Assembly: GCF_002104995.1 (NCBI RefSeq)
Contig: NW_024468252.1
Span: 992,001-1,056,000 of the forward strand
Direction: 5' to 3'
Length of the DNA: 64,000 nucleotides
From: Linderina pennispora
Taxonomy: Eukaryota; Kickxellomycota; Kickxellomycetes; Kickxellales; Kickxellaceae
Made by a program: the position numbers and the translations under genes. Every line of letters starts with the position of its first letter. Position 1 is the first letter of the stretch. This document shows positions 12,319 to 22,318 of the stretch, piece by piece. The notes below the pieces were generated by a model, which was not told the DNA's origin, searched no databases, and saw only the letters and a program-made list of their open reading frames with translations.

Positions 12319-13965
12319 ATGGATATTGACCAGGCCGACAACCAGCTAGTAGTAATCCCCCAAGTCGACATCGCCGGCCTGTGCGCATCGTCGCTGTACC
12401 CTGGCTCCACCTATATGGAGTACACCCGCATTATGGACTTTGCCAAGGCAAATCCTCATCGTGCTAGGGAACTGCCGGACTCTGCATTTAGCGTGCTCTT
12501 CATCCATTGCCGCGTTGAGGACGAAGATGCAGGTCCTTTGTTAAAGCTCAAGTATCCTCGCGAGTGGCTTCTCAACCTACAGTTTCTCATCGACCATGGA
12601 AAGCTAGACCTGGTAACTGAGGTTCGTGTAGCTATGTACGACGAAAGTCAGCAGCTGCTGGAGCTAGATACGATTTTGAAGGACATTGCTGTCGATATCG
12701 GCAGGCCACTTCCAAACGTGCACTCTATTCTCTATCTCGGAAAAGGCATTTTCACAGCAGGGCAGAACCAGACTATCAAGAATAGAAAAAGCGATGCAGA
12801 GGAGACTGTCAAGCTCATCAGGCACCTCTTCCCCCAGGTGAACGATTTGAAGTATCACTTGTATAATGCGTGGTTTTTGTCGGTTGGGCATACCACCCTA
12901 CCTGATGATGCTAACCCGCTCTATGAACTCACCTTCGAAGCATGTGTGGAACAGCTGGAGCATCTCCAGCTTCACAATCCTATCCCGACAACCATTACCA
13001 AATTCCCTGAGCATGTCGTCTCGCTCTCTATCAACGCCGATTATGTTCGCGGACGTCCTGACCTGCCTCCCGTTGCTACCGACTGCCTTAGAGTGCTCTA
13101 CCTTCTAAACAGCACTGACGTCTTCCCGTGGCAGCTGTTTAGGACATCCCAAGGACGTTTCGTATTTGACTGCCTTGAGGAGCTGTCGTTGCAGTTCACC
13201 AGGAGGGCTGACAATCTTGTGGCATTCCCCGGCGGCAACATCCATGTCAGTTTCCCCAACCTGAACACGCTACAAGTTTCTGGTGCGTGCTATGTCTACC
13301 ACAACCTCTATGCGTTTTTCCAGGAATGTAGCATCACTGCTATGCAGATAGTGGACAAGCCATCCGACTTCAGCAGCATCAACCAACACACATTGGAGGC
13401 TGTGAAGCGTCTGATAGTCGGTCATCCCTTAGGCAAGGTATCTGACAATAGCTACTCGTCGGCTTCTGTTGAACATCTATTCATGCTACCGGCCAATATC
13501 GAGAAAGCCAAATTCACCTGGTTTAGATGGCCGTTGCCTCTGAACACCGCATGGATCAATCTGCGCGACCTGTCGTTCTCTGCAAACATTGCCACCAAGA
13601 GTATCCTCGCCAATCTGATTGTGCAGCTTCCGGTGCTACAGCTACTCAACATCAACTGTGTGACAATGGTGACGGATAACGTTGACAAGACAGTGTTCTC
13701 AGATGAGGTATCCCGGATCACCAAGTTCGGCCAGATTCTTGATCCCCTTGACGACTCATCTATCAGCGACAGTGTCGAGGAGTTCGAAATCATGGTCCAA
13801 GAAGTATTCGACATCGAGGGGTTTTGCGAGCTGATCTCTCGTCTGCCGAAGGTATCGAGGATCAAGGTCCACCCTCATTGGGTCCAAGACGTCCAGAACA
13901 CACTTCGCCATTACTTTGAGGTGACACGCATCATCGACATCTCCGCCTACCCTCAAGTGCTTTGA
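12319..13965 (+). CDS. Leucine-rich-repeat-like protein, F-box-family relative
   Basis: The intact single exon encodes 548 residues. The ATG at 12319 (MDIDQADNQLVVIP) is the first in frame. The N-terminal 100 residues are an atypical F-box-like segment, with a helical stretch LYPGSTYMEYTRIMDFAKAN. The body is a series of irregular leucine-rich strands such as LRVLYLLNSTDVFPW, LEELSLQFTRRADN and FPNLNTLQVSG. The gene at 17993-19624 has the same size and architecture and a clearer F-box. By family analogy it could be a substrate receptor of an SCF ubiquitin ligase, but no ligand can be named and the F-box is weak here. Confidence 0.7.
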   Translation: MDIDQADNQLVVIPQVDIAGLCASSLYPGSTYMEYTRIMDFAKANPHRARELPDSAFSVLFIHCRVEDEDAGPLLKLKYPREWLLNLQFLIDHGKLDLVTEVRVAMYDESQQLLELDTILKDIAVDIGRPLPNVHSILYLGKGIFTAGQNQTIKNRKSDAEETVKLIRHLFPQVNDLKYHLYNAWFLSVGHTTLPDDANPLYELTFEACVEQLEHLQLHNPIPTTITKFPEHVVSLSINADYVRGRPDLPPVATDCLRVLYLLNSTDVFPWQLFRTSQGRFVFDCLEELSLQFTRRADNLVAFPGGNIHVSFPNLNTLQVSGACYVYHNLYAFFQECSITAMQIVDKPSDFSSINQHTLEAVKRLIVGHPLGKVSDNSYSSASVEHLFMLPANIEKAKFTWFRWPLPLNTAWINLRDLSFSANIATKSILANLIVQLPVLQLLNINCVTMVTDNVDKTVFSDEVSRITKFGQILDPLDDSSISDSVEEFEIMVQEVFDIEGFCELISRLPKVSRIKVHPHWVQDVQNTLRHYFEVTRIIDISAYPQVL

Positions 13966-15890
13966 TTTCCTTTTACTTCTCATTTGTGCACATTTTAACC
14001 CTCAGAGCTCTGGTCTCAGGTGGCTGAGGTTTGTTGTCAGAGAATAACACCGCTGCTCCATGAAAACATGTGTTTGGTCGACAATTCAGCCGCAAAAAAT
14101 TGACAAGCCATCGATTGTACCAATGCTATACCGATGGACCGATGGTCCTAACTATTAGGTGAGGCTTGGATGAAACAGTTCGGTTAGTCCAAGTGCGCTC
14201 TATCAGTATCAACGTTGCTTGTGAAGAAAATAACGGTGTTTTGAAAATATACCGATAAACGTGCATTTAAAGAGCGAGGAACAAAAGCTATTTAACTGCG
14301 CCATCAGTTCTGATGCATGTCATAGGTGGCATTTTCAACAACATTAAGATAGTAGGTACCTACGGATTGAAAAGGCAGATTGCCATTACTGTGGCTGGCT
14401 TAGTGAAGCAAAGTCTACTACTCTCTATGCAGAGAGATACAGTGATAAAATTGCACTAGTCAAATTAGCCACTGGCATGCTCAGGTATAAATAGGCAGTG
14501 CATCGAATCTGGACGAGTGTGCCTTGCAAAAATCTACCATTTAACTATTTCGTTCAAACACGCCAAAAACCATGGGTTCTCCGCCTTCTTACCAGCTGAT
14601 TTCGAGACAGTGCAGATATGACCCTGTTGGAGAAGATGGTGGGAAGGCATTTGAATATTTTGATTAACAAGATATTCATTTTAATGTGCACCCAGTGATG
14701 ACGGCACTTGTGCTGTCAACATAAAAGCTGACAGGGAGCTCTCAGGTACTCGTGCTGAAAATTATGGCCAGTTGAATAGCATTGTCCAAAAGGAGTCTCG
14801 CGCACGCGGCTATAACTTTCTCTTCAGGTTCAATAAAGCTGTTCATTCCCTTTGTTTTTTGCATATGCCTTCCATGCTTTGCGACAATAGGACCATCATC
14901 TGTGGCTATGAGGGCTACCTTGCAAAGGTATCCGCAACTATATACTGCTTGGACTCATGGGAGTATAGTGTTGGCTATATATACCAGTGTCCCTCAAGGA
15001 ATGGGCTTAGGCGAGAAATATACAGAACATGTATCTGCTCTAATCGCCCTTGACCCGGTACTCCATGTCTGCTTTTACCGCTGGCATGGGCAACTACTGC
15101 CAATAGGCCAGTAGCAGAAAACATGCAGACAAAGGGAGGTGTCGCTGAAACATTCAACTATCCAGGGCATAAAAATGTAGCAAGGAAGACACGCACCGTG
15201 GTCATCCAATTACCTTTTGCTGATTATCCACCCTTCTGAGATACACATCAACTTTCGCCATAAAAGAACAGAGTCCGCCATGAACGGACTTCAGACCTGC
15301 ATATTCCGTATCTTCGTCATAGTTATTTAGTGCCTAGTTTAACGGACTAAGATAGTGATGGTGGCAAAGCATCTGGGGTCACGTTTTCTATTTGGTTGAA
15401 TTAGTAACAATTTTACAATTGGGTACAAAGTGCAGCCCGCTTTTACAAAACTCTCCAAGTGACATACAACTTCCTTTTTGAGACACCGCTAATAGCTAAA
15501 TAGATGGTATCCAGCGCTCAATTGCACCTACTTTTTATCTGCTCCCTAGGTTAGGGATCGCTGGAGGCACGACTCTGGTTGAGCCACCAAAACAGCTTGC
15601 ACCAGCAGTATTTTGGATTGGTTGTAGGAACTCTTTTATCCATGGCAGCATCAGCGTGTGGAGCATGTCCGTATTGCGGATGTGTGGTGTCCGCTGTATT
15701 AGGAGACCGCAGTTGGGGTGCAACCTCGGAGAGTGATGCAATTAATAGCCAGCACTTTTGCTGATTCCAAAGCATGATCGAAACGTCGGCCATAAGGCGC
15801 GAGATCACAAAAATCGCTGTCTGCTGCCATCTTGATCGGAGACCAAAAAAAAACTTTTTTCGTGTTTTACCGACTGTTTCAGATCTTTTT
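13966..15890. other. AT-rich intergenic stretch with one candidate small gene
   Basis: Most of this stretch is AT-rich with frequent stops in all frames and no recognisable gene. The exception is a TATA element followed by an ATG near 14572, listed separately. The last 120 bases probably hold the MYG1 leader. Confidence 0.4.
14486..15053 (+). other. Candidate unrecognised small gene with TATA box
   Basis: TATAAATA at 14486-14493 stands 86 bases before an ATG at 14572 in a favourable context (AACCATGGG). Unspliced, the frame gives 32 residues (MGSPPSYQLISRQ...). An intron from the GTGGGA donor at 14639 to the AAG acceptor at 14726-14727 would join exon 14572-14638 in phase to an open frame running to 15053, giving about 130 residues. 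An alternative downstream frame (14782-15114) contains a hydrophobic helix-like segment. Donor and acceptor are weak and there is no homology I recognise, so this is only a candidate. Confidence 0.25.
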
Positions 15891-16955
15891 ATGCTTAGAA
15901 GCTCGTTCACTAGGCTTTTTACTCGACCCTTCACTCGACAAACCCTCCGCAGTCAAACTACCTTTAAAACAGCCATGCCCAAGACTATCGGAACGCACAG
16001 TGGCACCTTCCACTGCGACGAGGCTCTGGCCTGCTACATGCTTCGCCAGCTGCCCGAGTACAAGGACGCCACCATCACCCGTTCGCGCGATCCGGCCACG
16101 CTTGACGCGTGCGATATTGTCGTCGATGTTGGCGGTGTGTACGACCACGAGAACAAGCGCTACGACCACCATCAGCGCGGCTTTGACGAGCAGTTCTCTG
16201 AGAAGTTCAAGACCAAGCTCAGCAGCGCAGGTCTGATCTACAAGCACTACGGCAAGGACGTGATAACTGCTGTGCTTGAAGGAAAGGTCAGCGAGGTCGA
16301 GGCCGAGATCCTGTACCAGAAGCTCTATGAGGTCATGATCGAGGGCATCGACGGTATCGACAACGGTGTGTCGCAGTACCCGGAGGACCTGGAGCCTGCA
16401 TACAAAGAGTCGACAAACCTGTCGTCGCGTGTTGGCCGCCTTAACCCGTGGTGGAATGAGCCCGAGGGCGATATGGATGCGCGGTTCACCAAGGCTATGG
16501 ACATGGTCGGCGAGGAGTTTTATGGCCGCGTGCGCTACTATGGCCTCGCGTGGCTGCCGGGCCGCAAGATTGTCGAGGATGGAATCAACGGCCGGTTTGA
16601 TATTGACCGCAGCGGCCAGATCGTGCTGTTTGATCAGTTCTGCCCGTGGAAGGATCATCTGCACACGATCGAGGAGGAGATGCTGGCCAAGGACCCAGAG
16701 GCTCCTAAGATCCTCTACGTGCTGTACCCGGATACTTCCAACGCGTGGCGTGTGCAGGCTGTGCCAGAGAAGCCTGGAGCCTTCACGTCTCGTCACCCGC
16801 TGCCTGAGGCATGGCGTGGTGTGCGCGACGAAGCTCTGTCGGAGCGCACTGGCATCGAGGGATGTATCTTTGTTCACCAGGCCGGATTCATTGGCGGTAA
16901 CAAGACCCGCGACGGTGCCCTGGAGCTTGCTCGCAAGGCGCTGACTATGGACTAG
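15891..16955 (+). CDS. MYG1: MYG1 family 3'-5' RNA exonuclease
   Basis: MYG1 (UPF0160) is a DHH-superfamily nuclease; the animal protein processes RNA in nucleolus and mitochondria. The domain starts at MPKTIGTHSGTFHCDEALA and contains the metal-binding YDHHQRGF motif (about 16162-16185). Further along are the conserved STNLSSRVGRLNPWW and the C-terminal GCIFVHQAGFIGG. The ATG at 15891 adds a 28-residue lead, MLRSSFTRLFTRPFTRQ, which is Arg/Ser/Thr/Phe-rich and lacks acids, a strong mitochondrial presequence. The second in-frame ATG at 15975 gives a protein without it. Length is 354 or 326 residues. The gene is intact and intronless. Confidence 0.93.
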   Translation: MLRSSFTRLFTRPFTRQTLRSQTTFKTAMPKTIGTHSGTFHCDEALACYMLRQLPEYKDATITRSRDPATLDACDIVVDVGGVYDHENKRYDHHQRGFDEQFSEKFKTKLSSAGLIYKHYGKDVITAVLEGKVSEVEAEILYQKLYEVMIEGIDGIDNGVSQYPEDLEPAYKESTNLSSRVGRLNPWWNEPEGDMDARFTKAMDMVGEEFYGRVRYYGLAWLPGRKIVEDGINGRFDIDRSGQIVLFDQFCPWKDHLHTIEEEMLAKDPEAPKILYVLYPDTSNAWRVQAVPEKPGAFTSRHPLPEAWRGVRDEALSERTGIEGCIFVHQAGFIGGNKTRDGALELARKALTMD

Positions 16956-17102
16956 GCGTGTGCTCATTCTGCTCCTCGGATCCATAACACTATTTCAAAA
17001 GATAAAGGCTATCAATCATTCTCGCAGCGTGCCGCCAATGTAGATGGAATATGCTTAGCTTGTATCTTTGTGTATGTTCTATCATTGAGAGGCAGCTTCA
17101 AA

Positions 17103-17882
17103 ATGTCAATAATCAAGGGAGCCTTGCTCGATCTCAGCGGCACACTCCACATTGACAAGGTCGCGACACCCAACGCAGTCGCAGCGCTAAAGAAGCTGCG
17201 TGCTGCCGGCGTCAAGGTACGGTTTGTCACGAACTCGACCAAGACCAGCGATGAGCGCCTCTACGCAAAGCTGACCAAGCTTGGATTCGAACTCGACCGA
17301 ACTGAGATATTTACATCGCTGAGTGCAGCCAAGCGACTGGTCCAAGAGCACAGCCACCGGCCGCTGCTGCTGCTAGAGGACGAGGCTCTGGAGCAGTTCA
17401 CCGATATCGACCAGTCGGAGCCGCACACAGCCGTGGTGCTTGGCCTCGCACCATCCAAGCTCGACTACGCCAACATGAACCGGGCCTTCACCGCACTGAT
17501 GAACGGAGCAGAGCTGATCGGCATTCACCGCGCCAAGTACTTTGCATCGTCTGAAAACACGCTGTCTATTGGCCCAGGCGGGTTCATTGCTGCGTTGGAG
17601 TACGCGACAGGCAAGCAAGGGGTGCTTGTTGGCAAGCCCAAGAAGGAGTTTTATGAGCTGGCGCTCAGAGATATCGGACTGCTTGACCAGCCTGGATCGG
17701 TGGCCATGGTTGGCGATGATGTGCTGGCTGATTTAGGCGGTGGAGCACAGGAGCTTGGGCTCAAGCGAATCCTGGTTCGTACAGGAAAGTACATGGCCAA
17801 CGATGAGGCCAAGGCCGAGGTCCCTCTGGACGGCACATTTGACACATTTGCCGATGCTGTCGACAAAATGGTTAGCTGGTAG
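17103..17882 (+). CDS. HDHD2-like HAD hydrolase
   Basis: This is a haloacid dehalogenase superfamily protein, subfamily IIA, closest in motifs to animal HDHD2. The 259-residue product begins MSIIKGALLDLSGTLHIDKV. Motif I reads DLSGT rather than DxDGT: the nucleophile Asp is present but the general acid/base Asp is Ser, as in HDHD2. Motif II is in VRFVTNSTKTS, and motifs III/IV are in VLVGKPKKEFYELALRDIG and VAMVGDDVLADLGGG. The substrate is not known for the family and phosphatase activity is doubtful. The ATG at 17103 is the first in frame and fits the family. The gene is intact and convergent with the F-box gene, about 110 bases between ends. Confidence 0.9.
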   Translation: MSIIKGALLDLSGTLHIDKVATPNAVAALKKLRAAGVKVRFVTNSTKTSDERLYAKLTKLGFELDRTEIFTSLSAAKRLVQEHSHRPLLLLEDEALEQFTDIDQSEPHTAVVLGLAPSKLDYANMNRAFTALMNGAELIGIHRAKYFASSENTLSIGPGGFIAALEYATGKQGVLVGKPKKEFYELALRDIGLLDQPGSVAMVGDDVLADLGGGAQELGLKRILVRTGKYMANDEAKAEVPLDGTFDTFADAVDKMVSW

Positions 17883-17992
17883 CACTACTAGACTTATGGC
17901 GCTCGCGATGCGAGCTCAGCTACTCTATTTTTATTAGTCCTGGAAATGGATGTCGTCTAAATGGCTGTTTTGGAGCGAGTCGAGTGAGAAAC

Positions 17993-19624
17993 TCACATCT
18001 CGTCTAGCAGCGGAACAAGATGCTGGACATAAGGTGAAATATGCTCGGTGTCGAGGATGGCCTCGAGTTGGGCAATCGTCTGCTTGTTGTCCCATGTGTT
18101 GCTGACCCATCGCCGCAGTGAAGGCAGTCGTGCCATGAACCACGCGTGCTCGATTATGTAGCTGGGATCCTGCAGTAGGCAGTGCGCGAATGTAGTGTGC
18201 AGGTACACAATCGATGTGCTAATCGCATTGTACGTCTCGGGGGTCCTGCCATCATCATATGAGTCTTCAAGCAAGTTGACTGGGCCAGCAACAAACACCA
18301 TTAGGTGCAGTTGTCGCAGACACTTGAGCTGTCGCAACAGCTTGATCAGATGGCCACGGTCAGCAATGGCGTTGATTGTGAGCTGCTCTAGGCGCTGCAG
18401 CAGCACCGTATCCGGAACCGAAAAGTACGAGACCATCGAGTCGGAGAGCAGCCCGTTGGTAATGAAGAACGGGTCGGCGCCATTGAGCTCCAGGTGCCGG
18501 ACTGTGCTGTCGGATATGAATAGCGGGTGCGCCCACGGCTCAGAGTTTTGGCGGTCAGAGTACGTCCAGTTGCCAAAGTTGACGCCCAAGGATTCCAGTG
18601 CTGTCATTTTCGAAATGTCAAGCGGCTGGGTGCCGTTGTTCTCTCGAATGCGTAGCTCCTTGATCTGGCCGAGAGGGAACAAGCTCAGGTAGTCCATTAT
18701 ATCACCCTGGTACCCAGTCAGCTCCAGCCGCACCAGGGCCGGGAATGCGATACTGGTAAACACACTGGTGTCTGGCAAACTCGGCCGCTCAGCCTTGTCA
18801 TTGATGTGAAGCACAAGTGTATGCAGGTTTTCAAAATGCAGCTGGTTTTCGAGCTCGCCGTAGAAGAAGCCAAGCAGCATTTTCGGATGTAGCGATGTGA
18901 TCTTCAGATACTCAATAGTTGACGCGCATAATTTTGTACCAGGAACCTGGTACTTCCGCCCATTGACCAGCATCCCCAGCCTCCTCAACCGCGGCAGGAA
19001 CTTTGTGAATGTGACCTTTCTAACCGAGCAGTCGATGAACTCGATGGTCTCGAGCGTGTCCATTTTCGCCACAATAAATTCTTCGAGCACGGCCTTGGTA
19101 AACACATAGTTGCATTCGAACTGGTAGACGACCCGGGTCACACATGGAAGCGCCCTGGCCAGTGCCAGATTGAGCCGTGTCAGAGCCTGGTCGGAATAAT
19201 TCTGCACCTTGATGTCCTTATTAAGCCCACCCAGCAGGTGCAAGGTGGTTATTGTCGGCCACTGCTGGTCAAAGAACCCGATGCTCTCGAGTTCCTGATG
19301 CGCTTTGTCGGGGGTCAGCTCAGAGACGAAGACGAGCAGGAGTTCGTGCGCGGCATCGGAGCACACATTGTCGATTATTTCTCCGATGTTTGTCTTGATC
19401 TCGCACTCGTCCTGTGTGTCTTGGCCCCTGCTGTCGATGCTAAAGTAGGCTTTTTTGTACAACGCGGCGCGCGCATGGTGTCTGAATGTGCGGGATACCG
19501 CTATGTCGGGAATGTCAAGGCCGGCCTCATCACAGTAATGGTACGGGTAATTGCGGCCGCCTTCGCGGAGGTACAGGAAGACCCTGGCCAGCATATCTGC
19601 CGGCAGAGACTCGAATGTTGACAT
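17993..19624 (-). CDS. F-box and leucine-rich-repeat-like protein
   Basis: The intact 543-residue protein starts MSTFESLPADMLARVFLYL, a recognisable F-box helix, followed by a second F-box helix (ISRTFRHHARAALYKKAYF-like, with VSRTFRHHARAAL seen). The remainder is irregular leucine-rich sequence (for example LRRLGMLVNGRKY, LVRLELTGYQGDI, LKCLRQLHLMVF). By family logic it may recruit substrates to an SCF ubiquitin ligase through Skp1. It resembles the 12319-13965 gene in size and layout and may be a paralogue from an expanded family. The substrate is unknown. Confidence 0.78.
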   Translation of the reverse strand: MSTFESLPADMLARVFLYLREGGRNYPYHYCDEAGLDIPDIAVSRTFRHHARAALYKKAYFSIDSRGQDTQDECEIKTNIGEIIDNVCSDAAHELLLVFVSELTPDKAHQELESIGFFDQQWPTITTLHLLGGLNKDIKVQNYSDQALTRLNLALARALPCVTRVVYQFECNYVFTKAVLEEFIVAKMDTLETIEFIDCSVRKVTFTKFLPRLRRLGMLVNGRKYQVPGTKLCASTIEYLKITSLHPKMLLGFFYGELENQLHFENLHTLVLHINDKAERPSLPDTSVFTSIAFPALVRLELTGYQGDIMDYLSLFPLGQIKELRIRENNGTQPLDISKMTALESLGVNFGNWTYSDRQNSEPWAHPLFISDSTVRHLELNGADPFFITNGLLSDSMVSYFSVPDTVLLQRLEQLTINAIADRGHLIKLLRQLKCLRQLHLMVFVAGPVNLLEDSYDDGRTPETYNAISTSIVYLHTTFAHCLLQDPSYIIEHAWFMARLPSLRRWVSNTWDNKQTIAQLEAILDTEHISPYVQHLVPLLDEM

Positions 19625-20442
19625 GCAAAGAGGCGTACAAATAATGCAAGAAAATAATTTTTGCTTGGCACGGGTTCAGGGAGAGAAAGGAAAAACAAGC
19701 TGATTCAGGAACAAGACGGCTGGTGCATGAGGGGAGGGGATTTATACCTGACAGCTGTACAGGATGCTGGGTGTGGGGGAGAAAAGGCTTATTGTGCGTT
19801 GATTTTCCATTGCTGGCGTGCGGCGATCAGCCGGGTATGCAGACGGGACAGCAAGGAAGCCCCGGGCGTCGCGGCTGTGTTTGGCGAAAGCCCCGATTGA
19901 CCAGAGACCAAGCGCACAAACCGCTCATAGATAAGAAACGCACATTTGGCCAATAGGTAGTGCACATCTCTATGTGAATGCCAATCGCCATCCCGATCCC
20001 CAGCCTTTCTACTGGCACCTAGGTGACCGCAGTCTACCATAGTCTACCTGTGGCGAGATGGTACCTTCCTGCTTCTACTGGGTCTCTGTGCGTGCTTGTG
20101 GATCATTGCCACGCCATTCGGAGCAGAAGGCAGATCCACGGTACGCGTAACAATCTAGTCCGGGGAAGGCACTGCAAATTGCCGTGTTGTGGCGGGATTT
20201 CAGATAATCTCATCACGCACATACTTTGGTACATGGGCACATATATAGTCGGCGGCCCTGTAACCGTGGGATCAATTGTCAGTGCGCGCATGAATGGAGG
20301 AATATGTATTAGTAGAGGGCTGTGAGTGCCTCCCTGAAGAATGACGCCATTCGAAGCCTGGGTTAGCTCAGCATCTCTGGAAAAAATACTAGTTAGGAAA
20401 GTCGCAAATTACAGAGTACATGGGCTACAGCATTTGGGGATC
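19625..20442. other. Intergenic, no gene supported
   Basis: This region separates the F-box gene start from the 3' end of the glutaredoxin gene. Open frames here are short and without recognisable motifs. It presumably holds the F-box gene promoter. Confidence 0.5.
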
Positions 20443-20790
20443 TTAGAGCTGAGCATGCTCGCCCTTGATCAGCTGCTGGATCTTGCCCGACTTGATGGCC
20501 GCCAGGGTATCGTCGCACCCGCCAATATGGTGGCCCTTGACGAAGATGTTCGGCACCGTGCGCTGCTTGGTGAGCTCAGCCAGATACGCCTGGATGTCGG
20601 AGCCGTTGGCCTCCTTATCGAGCTCGATAGCCTTGAATTCGACGTTGATGCCCTTCAGTGCAGCCTTGGCGCGGTTGCAGTAGGGGCAGTAGCTCTTCGA
20701 GAACACCATTACAGCGTTCTCGTTGATAAGCGGCTTTACGATCTTTGAGATGGCAGTCATGTCTACTGGCTGTGATGCACTGGCGCCCAT
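20443..20790 (-). CDS. Dithiol glutaredoxin
   Basis: This glutathione-dependent oxidoreductase reduces protein disulfides and glutathione mixed disulfides. The 115-residue protein has the active site CPYC in VMVFSKSYCPYCNRAKAAL, the TVP cis-proline loop (QRTVPNIFVKGHHIGG) and the GCDD glutathione-binding motif, so every catalytic element is present. The N-terminus reads MGASASQP, which fits an N-myristoylation signal (Gly2, Ser6). No mitochondrial or secretory presequence is present. The gene is intact and divergent from the Hikeshi gene, with about 365 bases between starts. Confidence 0.95.
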   Translation of the reverse strand: MGASASQPVDMTAISKIVKPLINENAVMVFSKSYCPYCNRAKAALKGINVEFKAIELDKEANGSDIQAYLAELTKQRTVPNIFVKGHHIGGCDDTLAAIKSGKIQQLIKGEHAQL

Positions 20791-21155
20791 ATAGGTTGGA
20801 AAAAAAAGTCAAAAAGTGGAAAGGAAGGGAAAGGAAGGGTTGACAAGAGTCGAGTTGCAGCCAGAACGGCACAGAAGCAGTCTTGGTCTCCCTTTTATCT
20901 GAGCAGCAGACCGCGATATTTGTAATCCAATCACGCTCATGTGATCTGGTCAGTGAGCCGTTTCCGCCAGTGGCCTTCAAAAGCCGGGCGCCGGGGTGCG
21001 ACCACTGACGACACTGCTCTCCGTCTTGTTTTCTTTCGACACGCAGTTCCTGGCACATCCTTTTTATATTTCTTCGGGCCGATTAGTAATAGACCTTCCC
21101 CACCAGCACACGCAGTCTACGGATATTATACCTTGTGTACCACGCGCGCCAGATC

Positions 21156-21755
21156 ATGTTTGGATGTATTGTGGCTGGTCGGCTGGTGCAGACAAACCTG
21201 CGCCAGGTTGACGTGAACAAGTACGTGTTTGAATTGCCCGAGGCGCACCTCATTAACCACCTGGTAGTGTTCCTGCTGGGCACAATCCCGTTCGAGCCCG
21301 GGTACGCAGCCACTGTGCACCTGCTGTGGCCCAACAAGGACTGGCAGTTCCTCGGCGTGCTGTCCAACGACAAGCCAAGCGCGATCTTCCGCCTCAAATC
21401 GACAATATCGCCCGAGGAGGCAGCGCAGATGCCACATATGAACGCCGAGCTCGGCATCTCCATCGAGCCAGTCCAGGCGGTCGAGCAGGAGTTCCAAAGG
21501 GCGCGGGGCACGTCGCAGGCAGTGGTGCCGGCGGGACAGCAGGTGTCGCCGCAGACAGCCCAGGCCTTTGCGCAGAAGACGCTGGGCAACCTGTACGAAT
21601 ATGCGATGTCGTTTGCGACGCGCGCCGACTCCTCGATGGGATTGATCGGGTCTGGCGCCCCGGTCCAGGTTCTGCCGACAAAGGTGTTTGACGACTGGTA
21701 CAACAACCTCCTGCGAAAGATCCGGCGGGATCCAGCAAATTCGATGAGCATGTGA
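21156..21755 (+). CDS. OPI10: Hikeshi/Opi10 family protein
   Basis: Hikeshi carries Hsp70 into the nucleus during heat stress in animals; the yeast relative Opi10 affects inositol regulation. The 199-residue protein begins MFGCIVAGRLVQTNLRQV, nearly the family signature, and continues YVFELPEAHLINHLVVFLLGTIPF and LLGVLSNDKPSAIF-like sequence (WQFLGVLSNDKPSAIFRLK). The C-terminal half has a Gln-rich insert and ends with the conserved VFDDWYNNLLRKIRRDP helix. The ATG at 21156 was chosen over upstream in-frame codons because the family starts at MFG. The gene is intact. Confidence 0.93.
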   Translation: MFGCIVAGRLVQTNLRQVDVNKYVFELPEAHLINHLVVFLLGTIPFEPGYAATVHLLWPNKDWQFLGVLSNDKPSAIFRLKSTISPEEAAQMPHMNAELGISIEPVQAVEQEFQRARGTSQAVVPAGQQVSPQTAQAFAQKTLGNLYEYAMSFATRADSSMGLIGSGAPVQVLPTKVFDDWYNNLLRKIRRDPANSMSM

Positions 21756-22318
21756 AGTCCGCGCTAAGAAAAATAATTGTTTATTAAATGTTTCAACGGC
21801 TCCATAACGCGCCCACAAGGGCAGTGCAGACGACACCTGGGTGGCAGGGTGCGCTTTTTTGGGGAGGGGATATTTCAATTGGCACTCCTCTCAAAAACCG
21901 AGCCTGGAGGCTTCGTTTTGAAGTCTCTGCTCACTCTTTTTTCCTCGGATCCATAGCTCTGTGCGGTAGCTATATCCAGCGCCAAGGAGTTGGCGTTTCA
22001 TGTACGGGGGAGGCCGCACACCAAAGCCGAGGTTTATCACTCGGCGGGCAAGAGCTAGCCGCTCGCACTATATCCCCGCCCGCCGCGTTTCATGCCCTCG
22101 CAACATCCACACCAATCGCCCCAAAATATGAGATTTCTCGCCACGCAGCGCCCGAGCGGAAGTGGGCTGCAGCTTACGCTCAGCACAGCGGCATCGCAGC
22201 GCAATTGTCCGTAGCCTGCAGCAATGCGAAAAGCAGTCACACATGGGGGTGAAATTGTGGTACGGCCCAAATGTATTATAACCTCGACCAAAAATGTTTT
22301 TATACAGACTACAGCACC
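21756..22318. other. Intergenic between convergent genes
   Basis: The stretch lies between the ends of the Hikeshi and NDUFA4-family genes. AATAAT/TTATTAAA-type sequence at about 21770-21787 may serve as poly(A) signal. No gene is supported. Confidence 0.45.

Noticed and set aside
15879-16985. Minus-strand 368-codon frame
   Set aside because: It is antisense to MYG1 and reflects the codon bias of that gene.
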